This document shows, in pieces, positions 44,764-51,535 of a DNA stretch of 64,000 nucleotides (its first letter is position 1; each line of letters starts with the position of its first letter). The notes beneath the pieces are model-generated. The model was given only the letters and a program-made list of their open reading frames with translations, was not told the origin of the DNA and ran no database searches. Position numbers and translations under genes: made by a program. Origin of the DNA: Eubacterium nodatum ATCC 33099 (GTDB taxonomy: Bacteria > Bacillota > Clostridia > Peptostreptococcales > Anaerovoracaceae); contig AZKM01000018.1 of the NCBI GenBank assembly GCA_000510425.1, positions 1 to 64,000 on the forward strand, given 5' to 3'.

Positions 44764-46812
44764 CTACAGGTTGTATTTTTTCTTTTTTCTAACTAGCTGA
44801 GTCTGGCTTATACCCACTGCTTTTGCAACCTTTCTGGTGGATCCGTACTGTTCACAGGCATGTTTTAGAATATTTTTTTCAAAATTTCTGACCAGCTTTT
44901 CTAAATCCATAACCTGCCCTTCCGGAGCCCCTGAAGAATTTCCTATGGAAGTGTCAAAGACATCTCCGTGAAGTTCCCTCATCACATCAATCAGAGTAAT
45001 TTGCTTTCTCGGCGTACCTATCATAAGCCTCTGTATAGTATTCTCAAATTCTCTGATATTTCCGGGCCATTCGCATTGCTTCAGATACTCCACCGCATCA
45101 CGGTCTATGGTTCTCTTCATATCGAATTTCTTTCCGTATTTATTTAAAAAATGCTGAGTAAGAGCAGGAATATCTCCCGTTCTCTCTTTGAGCTCCGGAA
45201 CCTGAATTCTTACAACATTAAGCCTGTAGTAAAGATCCCTTCTAAATTTTCCGTCACCAATCATAGCCTCAATATCTCTGCCTGTTGCAGACAGTATTCG
45301 CACATTGGTTTTTACCGGCATCGTTCCTCCTATTCTGAAAAACTCACCGTCCTGAATAGCTCTGAGAAGTTTTGCCTGCATGTCGGCAGAAAGTTCCCCC
45401 ACATCATCAAGAAAAATCGTACCGTTATCTGCCCTTTCAAAATATCCGCTTCTGCCCCTTTCCATTCCGAAAAAATCAGCTTCAAGGCGCTCTGAGGAAA
45501 TTGATGCACAGTTAACCTTGATAAAGGGCTGCATTTTTCTCACACTGTTCTTATATATAATATTTGCAACCTTTTCTTTGCCTACTCCCGTATCTCCTGT
45601 AATCAGCACATTACAGTCATATTTGGACACCGTTAAAATCTCATCTAAAACCGTTGCCATAGCTCCGCTTTCGCAAATAAAATCTTCCAGCATGGTCTGC
45701 CTTTGTCCTGAAACCTCCCGCAGCCTGCTCTCTCTATTGATAGGGTAAGCCGGATCATCGTTAAACCTGACATTTGTTTCAACAGCCCTTTCTATGTAAG
45801 GGGCAATATCATTTACAATATCTATATCGAAATTTTCGTAGGACGCTATAAATCCGTCTGCACACCTGATGTCCAGTTGTTTTGATATCGCCTCTGTTAT
45901 GTAAAGAGCAATATTGTAATTATTTATAAGGTTTGCAAAAACCACAGTGCCCCCTTGCCTGGCTGCCAAAATGTTAATGGTTTCCGCTCCCGGAATATCC
46001 GCACAGTTCACCGATAAGTCAAAGGGTGCCTTTTTCTGAATTTCTTCCATACATTCCAGAGGTTTCAGAATATCCACCATTCTAACCTCTGAAAAAACAT
46101 TATCCATCAATCGATCCATGGAACTTCCGCTTAACAAAGACTCCGTCTTTTTATCTAAAAGGCAAATTATCTCTGCGTCATCCCCTGCAACCTTTTTTAT
46201 GGCATACCCATAAAAAAGGTTTGTGAGCTCGTTATTGCCCACCACTAAAAACTTTCTTTTTCCAACGGCAGTATTGCTGACTTTAAGCAGGGTTCCCGAC
46301 TCATTCAAAGCATAAAGAAGCAAGTTAATATGAACATCCTCTGTTTTTTTCACCACAGGAATCTTATCGTATATAATCGCATATCCTTCCACATCCACCT
46401 GTCCAAAAGCTCTGTCAATGGATATTACCCTGTCAACATTTATGGGAACCGACGCCATTGAAGTATTACAAATAACTTCATCTCCCGGTTTTAAGATCAG
46501 AGGATTTTCATATTTTGCACCTATTTCTCTAACGGTACCGTAGAAAAGTCCTCCCGTATCTGTAACGGGGTTATGAAGCTTTCCTCGCCTGATAATGATG
46601 TCCATTATCTTTTGTTTTATTCGCTCATCGTTGTCATTTGCTTCAAGACAAATCTGTTTAAAGCTGGTTCCTTCTATATGGATTTTGTGTATGTCAACCC
46701 TCATCTCAAAGGGTTCGATTTTTCTGCTGTTATCCAATTTCCATGCCGAAGTCGGCAAAACATATTGGGGTTCCAGTACTCTATTTTGCCCAAACCCGTC
46801 GTATTGACTCAT
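44764..46812 (-). CDS. Kdd-like sensor fused to AAA+ and Fis-type HTH; regulator without GAFTGA loop
   Basis: 682 aa. Residues ~10-345 align along their length with Kdd (VLEPQYVLP, GGLFYGTVREIGAKY, GDEVIC), but the dinucleotide loop has become VVGNNELTN, so catalysis is unlikely and ligand sensing likely. Residues ~385-615 are an AAA+ domain with Walker A GDTGVGKE, Walker B IFLDDVGE and the RRDLYYRL region. The sigma-54-contacting GAFTGA loop is replaced by FGMERGRSGYF (~446-458). The C-terminus is a Fis/TyrR-like HTH (AVGISQTQLVRKKKK). It sits between kdd and divergent kal and probably regulates both. Confidence 0.9.
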   Translation of the reverse strand: MSQYDGFGQNRVLEPQYVLPTSAWKLDNSRKIEPFEMRVDIHKIHIEGTSFKQICLEANDNDERIKQKIMDIIIRRGKLHNPVTDTGGLFYGTVREIGAKYENPLILKPGDEVICNTSMASVPINVDRVISIDRAFGQVDVEGYAIIYDKIPVVKKTEDVHINLLLYALNESGTLLKVSNTAVGKRKFLVVGNNELTNLFYGYAIKKVAGDDAEIICLLDKKTESLLSGSSMDRLMDNVFSEVRMVDILKPLECMEEIQKKAPFDLSVNCADIPGAETINILAARQGGTVVFANLINNYNIALYITEAISKQLDIRCADGFIASYENFDIDIVNDIAPYIERAVETNVRFNDDPAYPINRESRLREVSGQRQTMLEDFICESGAMATVLDEILTVSKYDCNVLITGDTGVGKEKVANIIYKNSVRKMQPFIKVNCASISSERLEADFFGMERGRSGYFERADNGTIFLDDVGELSADMQAKLLRAIQDGEFFRIGGTMPVKTNVRILSATGRDIEAMIGDGKFRRDLYYRLNVVRIQVPELKERTGDIPALTQHFLNKYGKKFDMKRTIDRDAVEYLKQCEWPGNIREFENTIQRLMIGTPRKQITLIDVMRELHGDVFDTSIGNSSGAPEGQVMDLEKLVRNFEKNILKHACEQYGSTRKVAKAVGISQTQLVRKKKKYNL

Positions 46813-46832
46813 TTTCGTTTCACTCCTTTTTC

Positions 46833-46854
46833 ATCGAACCGTTTTAGGTTCGCA
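46833..46854. promoter_or_regulatory. Operator-like inverted repeat between regulator and kal
   Basis: ATCGAAC-N8-GTTCGCA; CGAACC and GGTTCG form the perfect core. It lies ~48 bp upstream of the kal -35 and 21 bp upstream of the regulator start codon, so it could serve autoregulation as well as kal. Confidence 0.65.
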
Positions 46855-46902
46855 CGTCTCTACGACAATATTAAAACATTTCATCAACTTTTGCAAATAT
46901 TA

Positions 46903-46931
46903 TTTACAGACCTCGGTTTAACATCTATAAT
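46903..46931 (+). promoter_or_regulatory. Sigma-70 promoter of kal
   Basis: TTTACA (46903-46908), a 17-bp spacer and perfect TATAAT (46926-46931), 50 bp upstream of the kal start codon. Confidence 0.72.
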
Positions 46932-46980
46932 TATGTGAGTAAATTAAAATTAATTGATTGAATGAAAAGGAGTAAATAAG

Positions 46981-47376
46981 ATGGCTGAAGAAAAAATCAC
47001 ATCGACCCTTCGTCTGAGAATGTCTGCAAAGGATGCGCACTATGGCGGAGAATTAGTTGACGGAGCTCACATGGTACATCTGTTTGGCGATGTTGCCACA
47101 GAATTGTTGATCAAACTTGACGGAGACGAAGGTCTGTTCTGCGCATACGACAATATCGAATTCCTGGCACCGATATATGCCGGTGACTACATTGAAGCTT
47201 ACGGCGAAATCACAAAAGTCGGAAATACTTCCCGCAAAATGTCATTTGAAGCTCGCAAAGTTGTTGTTTCAAGAAAAGACATCAATGCTTCTGCAGCTGA
47301 CTTCCTGGAAGAGCCGATTGTTGTTGCAAAGGCAACAGGAACTTGCGTAACTCCAAAGGAAATGAAACGTAAATAA
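46981..47376 (+). CDS. kal: 3-aminobutyryl-CoA ammonia-lyase
   Basis: 131-aa hotdog-fold enzyme that removes ammonia from 3-aminobutyryl-CoA to give crotonyl-CoA in lysine fermentation. [21 protein letters not shown] with the catalytic Asp/Glu region and [14 protein letters not shown] are typical. AAAAGGAG precedes the start. It is divergent from the rest of the pathway and shares the putative operator with the regulator gene. Confidence 0.93.
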   Translation: MAEEKITSTLRLRMSAKDAHYGGELVDGAHMVHLFGDVATELLIKLDGDEGLFCAYDNIEFLAPIYAGDYIEAYGEITKVGNTSRKMSFEARKVVVSRKDINASAADFLEEPIVVAKATGTCVTPKEMKRK

Positions 47377-47476
47377 GTTCATCTTTATTTGATTAGTAAA
47401 TTCCAAGAATCCAATTAATCAAATATGAAAGCAGGTCATTCAGACCTGTAAATACAATTTCAAAGCCAAAATAAAG

Positions 47477-47507
47477 AAACCCCTTGTTCAAAACTCGGGG
47501 TTTTTTT
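47477..47507 (+). terminator. Terminator of kal
   Basis: AAACCCC and GGGGTTT pair and are followed by a T7 run. A second small hairpin (CAGGTC/GACCTG) lies a little upstream. Confidence 0.75.
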
Positions 47508-47532
47508 ATATAGTAAGTCGTTTTATATCCCA

Positions 47533-48006
47533 CTATGAATCAAATACATAACAGTATATTAAATCGTGTTGGGAATCATAAATGTAAAGTTTCATATTCC
47601 CATATAGACCTTTCATCCCTTCTCCTTCAATCGGATTTTTTTCGACTATTTTCCAATAACCCTCACTGATTTCAGCTAATTTCCGTATCTCTGAGCTAAC
47701 ATGGTCATACCTTTTAGTAATATAGAACTCCACAATTCTTTTATCGATCGGCAATTTTTTCCAATCTGAAAAGTCAGCCTTGGTGTTACTATCTTTCGTA
47801 ATCTTGTAAAGAGCCTCTCCGTCCGCCGGACTACCTTTATGGTTATCAAACACCTTTTCAATTTCAAAGCCATCGTAACTATCTGATACTCCCATATCCG
47901 AATAGATGGAATTATCAGTAAATATCTTAAAAACAATTAAACAAATAACCATGCCACCCAGCAAAATAGATGCAATAATAACCGCTATCTTCTTCATGAT
48001 TTTCAT
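47533..48006 (-). CDS. Hypothetical membrane-anchored protein, 157 aa
   Basis: One N-terminal TM helix (residues ~6-28) followed by an extracytoplasmic domain rich in Lys, Asp and Tyr. There is no lipobox Cys at the right place and no recognised domain. It begins MKIMKKIAVI with GGAAG upstream. It lies between kal and a degenerate accessory patch. Function unknown. Confidence 0.65.
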   Translation of the reverse strand: MKIMKKIAVIIASILLGGMVICLIVFKIFTDNSIYSDMGVSDSYDGFEIEKVFDNHKGSPADGEALYKITKDSNTKADFSDWKKLPIDKRIVEFYITKRYDHVSSEIRKLAEISEGYWKIVEKNPIEGEGMKGLYGNMKLYIYDSQHDLIYCYVFDS

Positions 48007-48154
48007 ACTTCCTTTTCCATTAATCTATTGTTACTCCGTTCTTTTAGTAAAAGTAAAAACATCTTTATTTTATATAAAGTAGCATTCCAAATTAACACTG
48101 TCAATCATAGACTTGGCACTGTCCATTATAAGCTAAAAGCATGTCAATAACCAA

Positions 48155-48205
48155 TGAAAATTTCACCCCCAGATAAGGTTAATTAATCAGTGAAAATTTC
48201 ACCCC
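48155..48205. repeat. Direct repeats resembling insertion-sequence terminal repeats
   Basis: TGAAAATTTCACCCC occurs at 48155-48169 and 48191-48205, 36 bp apart in the same orientation. Similar strings occur at 51473-51526. Multiple short terminal repeats of this look are known from IS21-type elements; no transposase is present, so this would be a remnant. Family assignment is tentative. Confidence 0.45.
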
Positions 48206-48206
48206 T

Positions 48207-48232
48207 CCAAGACCGCCGTCAGGCGGTCTTGG
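48207..48232. other. Strong 11-bp hairpin with GTCA loop
   Basis: CCAAGACCGCC pairs perfectly with GGCGGTCTTGG. It directly follows the repeat pair and has no T tail. Possibly part of the remnant element's end. Confidence 0.5.
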
Positions 48233-48288
48233 CATCTGATAAGAGTACCTTTTTAATTAGCTCTTTGATTACCACCGGCATATGAGAG

Positions 48289-48489
48289 TTGAGCCACATT
48301 GCTTGCAATCGCCTTTATAAGCATCATTCTTTACCCACTACAATTGTCGCAATAATTCATCCTATTGCTGCAGCGGAAGTGGTTGCTTGGGCTTATCTAA
48401 TACACACTGTAGATAAAGGTAAGGGAGTAATCGTGAAATTAGTTAGAACAGGACCTATGCTAAATCCGGTTTGGGTTAGGAGGCAATAG
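48289..48489 (+). CDS. Possible small hydrophobic peptide gene (66 aa, TTG start)
   Basis: The frame runs from TTG 48289 to the TAG at 48487, with no convincing ribosome site. The peptide has a central Ala/Ile/Val helix (IVAIIHPIAAAEVVAWAYL) and a basic C-terminus ending NPVWVRRQ. The next small membrane-protein gene starts at the base following the stop. The layout recalls a peptide/immunity pair, but I recognise no family; it may also be a decayed fragment. Confidence 0.35.
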   Translation: MSHIACNRLYKHHSLPTTIVAIIHPIAAAEVVAWAYLIHTVDKGKGVIVKLVRTGPMLNPVWVRRQ

Positions 48490-48663
48490 ATGGAACATAA
48501 TGCAAAAATTATATTAGATGTACTTGCCTGTATCATTCTTTTAGGTGGTTACTTTTTGCATAAAGTCGGTAAAATATCTCATAAGTTTTCTATATATTCA
48601 AGAGCAGCCGGAATCTTTCTATTTATAATAAGCACAATTTTATCATATAAATATATAGCATAA
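48490..48663 (+). CDS. Small membrane protein, 57 aa
   Basis: ATG 48490 has TAGGAGG 6 nt upstream, a strong ribosome site. Two predicted TM helices (ILDVLACIILLGGYFL and AGIFLFIISTILSY) with a basic loop. It begins directly after the stop of the preceding small frame, so the two are translated together if expressed. Unknown function; immunity-like topology is speculation. Confidence 0.5.
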   Translation: MEHNAKIILDVLACIILLGGYFLHKVGKISHKFSIYSRAAGIFLFIISTILSYKYIA

Positions 48664-48727
48664 CATCAAAAAACAAAGACTTTGGATTTAAGGTGGTGCT
48701 CTAAACTATCGTGTGGATACAGAAAAT

Positions 48728-48794
48728 ATCGAGCAGGGGCTAACATGTAGCCCCTCTCACACCACCGTACATGCCATTCAACATGCAACGGTTC
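48728..48794 (-). mobile_element. Group II intron 3' remnant (domains V and VI)
   Basis: On the minus strand 48794-48761 folds like domain V (CCGT/ACGG and GCATG/CATGT stems around TTGAATGG). 48760-48728 folds like domain VI (GGGGCTA/TAGCCCC) and ends in CTCGAT, the usual intron end. The catalytic AGC of domain V reads AAC, and the expected branch-point A of CCTACTC reads G. No reverse transcriptase frame lies upstream, so it is a dead fragment. Confidence 0.65.
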
Positions 48795-48902
48795 GATCAA
48801 AGTAATAATCTAAACAGCTCAGAAGTTCTAGTCATGCGAAGATTTCTTTATTGAAAGAAAAAAAGAAAATTACAAAATTATATAGGATAGGAGTTGTAAT
48901 AT

Positions 48903-48948
48903 GAAATGACCATGAATACTGTATATTTACTGTATTCATGGTCATTTC
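48903..48948. repeat. Long hairpin, 17-bp perfect arms
   Basis: 48903-48919 and 48932-48948 are exact reverse complements with a 12-nt loop. It could be a terminator-like or mobile-element-derived structure. It overlaps the start of a small open frame. Confidence 0.6.
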
Positions 48949-49117
48949 ATCCAACGTCATAATGATTATATTAACTTTAGAAGCTGATGCCGACTCTTAT
49001 TATAAAATCAATACTTTTTTACCGATAGAAATTGCAATTATGAATATAATTTTTTCATTTGGCTGGATTGGAATTATGCTGCGGAACAACAAAAAAATGA
49101 TAGTAGATAAAAAATAA
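48938..49117 (+). CDS. Possible membrane-protein fragment (59 aa)
   Basis: A frame from ATG 48938 to TAA 49115 encoding two hydrophobic stretches (VISSNVIMIILTL and IAIMNIIFSFGWIGIML) and a basic end. The start lies inside the long hairpin, and a TAGGAG site upstream fits a different start in another frame. I take this as a probable remnant of a longer membrane protein. Confidence 0.3.
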   Translation: MVISSNVIMIILTLEADADSYYKINTFLPIEIAIMNIIFSFGWIGIMLRNNKKMIVDKK

Positions 49118-49138
49118 TAAAGTTCGCCTTTACTCAAT

Positions 49139-49843
49139 CTATAAATTACTAAAGTATTCAAGCTCTCTCCTACTTAGCTTCCTATACTGACCCGGTTTCA
49201 GGTGTCCCAGTTTCATGTTTCCGATAGAAATTCTTTCAAGCTCCTGAACCGGATAACCCACAGCTTCAAACATTCTTCTTATCTGGCGATTCTTGCCTTC
49301 GTGTATTGTAACTTCAAGAATCATGGAATGGCGATTCCATGTAATTACATCAACCCTTGCCGGAGAAGTTTTAAATTTCCCGAGGCGAACTCCTGCACGC
49401 AGAACAGAAATCTTCATTTTGCTGATATTTCCCGCAACTCTAACCCGATAGGTTTTGTCAACCCTGCGTCCGGGATGCATTATCCTATTTGCAAAATCGC
49501 CATCATTAGTTAACAGAAGAAGTCCTGAGGTGTTATAGTCAAGACGCCCGACAGGAAAAACTCTTTCTTCCACATCACTCATAATATCAACGACTGTCAT
49601 TCTTCCTCTGTCATCGTTAACGGAAGTTATAACACCGAGGGGTTTGTTCATCGCATAATAAACTTTGTTTTCTGCACTTTGAACAGACCTCCCTTCAACT
49701 AAAACTTCATCGCTGTCTGCTACATCGTATCCCGGCTGGGACATAACTTTTCCATTCACTTGAACCTTGCCGGCTTTAATAAGCTCATCAGCTTTTCTTC
49801 TGCTTGCAATTCCTGCATTTGCAATGTACTTATTGATTCTCAT
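49139..49843 (-). CDS. rluB: Ribosomal large-subunit pseudouridine synthase B type
   Basis: RsuA/RluB-family enzyme of ~234 aa. An N-terminal S4 RNA-binding domain (MRINKYIANAGIASRRKADE) is followed by the catalytic domain with GRLDYNTSGLLLLTNDG holding the nucleophilic Asp. It modifies 23S rRNA. ATG 49843 follows GGAG and overlaps the end of scfB by 14 bp; an upstream in-frame ATG is less well placed. Confidence 0.92.
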   Translation of the reverse strand: MRINKYIANAGIASRRKADELIKAGKVQVNGKVMSQPGYDVADSDEVLVEGRSVQSAENKVYYAMNKPLGVITSVNDDRGRMTVVDIMSDVEERVFPVGRLDYNTSGLLLLTNDGDFANRIMHPGRRVDKTYRVRVAGNISKMKISVLRAGVRLGKFKTSPARVDVITWNRHSMILEVTIHEGKNRQIRRMFEAVGYPVQELERISIGNMKLGHLKPGQYRKLSRRELEYFSNL

Positions 49844-51218
49844 CTTCATCTCCATAGGTTTCGGCAACCTTCATCATTATTGCACACTCAATTCTCTTCT
49901 TAAAAAGTTCACAGCCCTGCTCATATACTCCCCTGATTGAGCCTGTACCGTGAAGCGCATTGGCAGCACAGCCTCCGGAGCAGTACAGCCTTGCCCAACA
50001 GGTTTTGCATTCCTGCCTTGCGTAGACATTACACATCTTAAAGTCATCTCTAATCTCATCTTCTGTAATTCCATTCCAAATATCACCCATTTTGAACCGG
50101 TTGTCACCTACAAACTGATGACATGGAAAAAGATCACCCCATGGAGTTACAGCAAAATATTCCGTACCTGAACCACAGCCTGAAATTCTTTTATATATGC
50201 ACGGTCCTCCCTCCAAATCTAACATATAGTGATAGAATTCAAAAGGTCTTCCCTCTTTCTTTCTGTGCAGCATTTCCTTTGCTAGAATCTCATATTGTTT
50301 AAATACGATTCCTTTATCTTCTTCGGTTAGTGCCGAAGGATCCTCCGGCGAACAGACAACAGGCTCCATAGAAAGCTGATCAAAGCCCAAATCCGCCATG
50401 TGAAAAACATCCTCCGTAAAGTCAGGATTTGCATGGGTAAAAGTTCCTCTCATGTAGTAATCTTTGCCGCCTCTAGACTTTACAAATTTTTGGAATTTAG
50501 GAACAATATCATCATAGCTGCCTCTACCATCTATATATTTTCTAAATCTGTCGTGTACTTCTTTTCTTCCATCAAGACTTAAAACCACATTGTGCATTTC
50601 TTTATTGGCAAACTCTATTATTTCATCATTTATGCCCACGCCGTTTGTAGTAAGGGTAAATCTGAAATTCTTGCCATACATCTTCTCCACAGTTCTTCCA
50701 TATTCCACCGTCCCTTTAACTACATCCCAGTTAAGAAGAGGTTCACCGCCGAAAAAGTCAACTTCAAGATTAACTCTGTCTCCTGAATTTTCAATCAAAA
50801 AGTCCAAGGCTCTTTTCCCTGTTGCAAGGCTCATCAAGCCCCTTTCTCCATTGAATTTACCCTGGGCGGCAAAACAATAGCTGCAATCCAGATTGCATGT
50901 ATGAGCGACATGGAGACAAAGTGCCTTTGTCTCCGTATGTCTGTTTTTTAAATCATAAGCCCGCGGCTCATAAATATCAGGTGCAAAAATCTTTCCCGCT
51001 TCCTCAAGCTCATCTATGTCCTCAAAGATTTCAAAAATTTCTTCTTCGGTAATTTCAGGATATTCAGCGGCAATCTTCTGCACGATTTCATCACGGGTCA
51101 GTTTTTCTTCACAAAAAAGTGAGATGATGTCATATGCGACATCATCCACGCAATGTACCGATCCACTGTTGACATCGAGTACAATATTAAATCCGTTCAG
51201 TCTGTACTGATGAATCAT
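49830..51218 (-). CDS. scfB: Radical SAM maturase of the SCIFF peptide
   Basis: Thioether-forming maturase (~462 aa) acting on the Cys-rich peptide encoded just upstream. An N-terminal peptide-recognition domain (VHCVDDVAYDIISLF) precedes the radical SAM motif CNLDCSYC with a preceding HVAHT. The C-terminal SPASM domain has CGSGTEYFAVTPWGDLFPC and CKTCWARLYCSGGC. The ATG overlaps the scfA stop as TAATG, so translation is coupled. The system is nearly universal in Clostridia; the product's role is not settled. Confidence 0.95.
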   Translation of the reverse strand: MIHQYRLNGFNIVLDVNSGSVHCVDDVAYDIISLFCEEKLTRDEIVQKIAAEYPEITEEEIFEIFEDIDELEEAGKIFAPDIYEPRAYDLKNRHTETKALCLHVAHTCNLDCSYCFAAQGKFNGERGLMSLATGKRALDFLIENSGDRVNLEVDFFGGEPLLNWDVVKGTVEYGRTVEKMYGKNFRFTLTTNGVGINDEIIEFANKEMHNVVLSLDGRKEVHDRFRKYIDGRGSYDDIVPKFQKFVKSRGGKDYYMRGTFTHANPDFTEDVFHMADLGFDQLSMEPVVCSPEDPSALTEEDKGIVFKQYEILAKEMLHRKKEGRPFEFYHYMLDLEGGPCIYKRISGCGSGTEYFAVTPWGDLFPCHQFVGDNRFKMGDIWNGITEDEIRDDFKMCNVYARQECKTCWARLYCSGGCAANALHGTGSIRGVYEQGCELFKKRIECAIMMKVAETYGDEDENQ

Positions 51219-51361
51219 TACTGTACCTTTTCGCAAGGCTGATTTGCAACACCGCATGATGTTTTGCAGGCTGACTGACATGAAGTCTGACATTCACCGC
51301 ATCCACCGTCTTTCAGGCTTGCCTTCAGGTTTCTTGTTTCGATAGTCTTGATTCTTTTCAT
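51218..51361 (-). CDS. scfA: SCIFF ranthipeptide precursor (six cysteines in forty-five residues)
   Basis: 47-aa precursor beginning MKRIKTIETRNLKAS. It has six Cys at positions 21, 24, 28, 32, 36 and 43, the hallmark of SCIFF. Its Cys are crosslinked by ScfB to Thr and other acceptors. A good ribosome site and a sigma-70 promoter at 51422-51450 lie upstream. Confidence 0.95.
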   Translation of the reverse strand: MKRIKTIETRNLKASLKDGGCGECQTSCQSACKTSCGVANQPCEKVQ

Positions 51362-51421
51362 GGTTGCTCCTCCGTTATTTATAGATACATAGTACCGATT
51401 TTCTATATTTTCACAAGCTAT

Positions 51422-51450
51422 ATGATAGCGGTATTATCAAATTTTGTCAA
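51422..51450 (-). promoter_or_regulatory. Sigma-70 promoter of scfA-scfB-rluB
   Basis: Minus-strand TTGACA (51445-51450), a 17-bp spacer and TATCAT (51422-51427), ~60 bp upstream of scfA. Confidence 0.72.
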
Positions 51451-51472
51451 GAAAATCGCCCCCTACTTGTGA

Positions 51473-51526
51473 TTATCAAGTGATAATGTCACTATGTAAA
51501 CTATCAAGGGAAAATGTCACCCCCCT
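51473..51526. repeat. Second set of insertion-sequence-like terminal repeats
   Basis: TATCAAGTGATAATGTCAC and TATCAAGGGAAAATGTCAC follow each other within 54 bp, the second continuing into a run of C. They resemble the repeats at 48155-48205 and have the same orientation. No transposase is nearby, so they are read as a remnant. Confidence 0.4.
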
Positions 51527-51535
51527 GCTTAATTG

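Noticed and set aside
48207..48232. Hairpin as a rho-independent terminator
   Set aside because: No T tail on either strand and no gene ending next to it.
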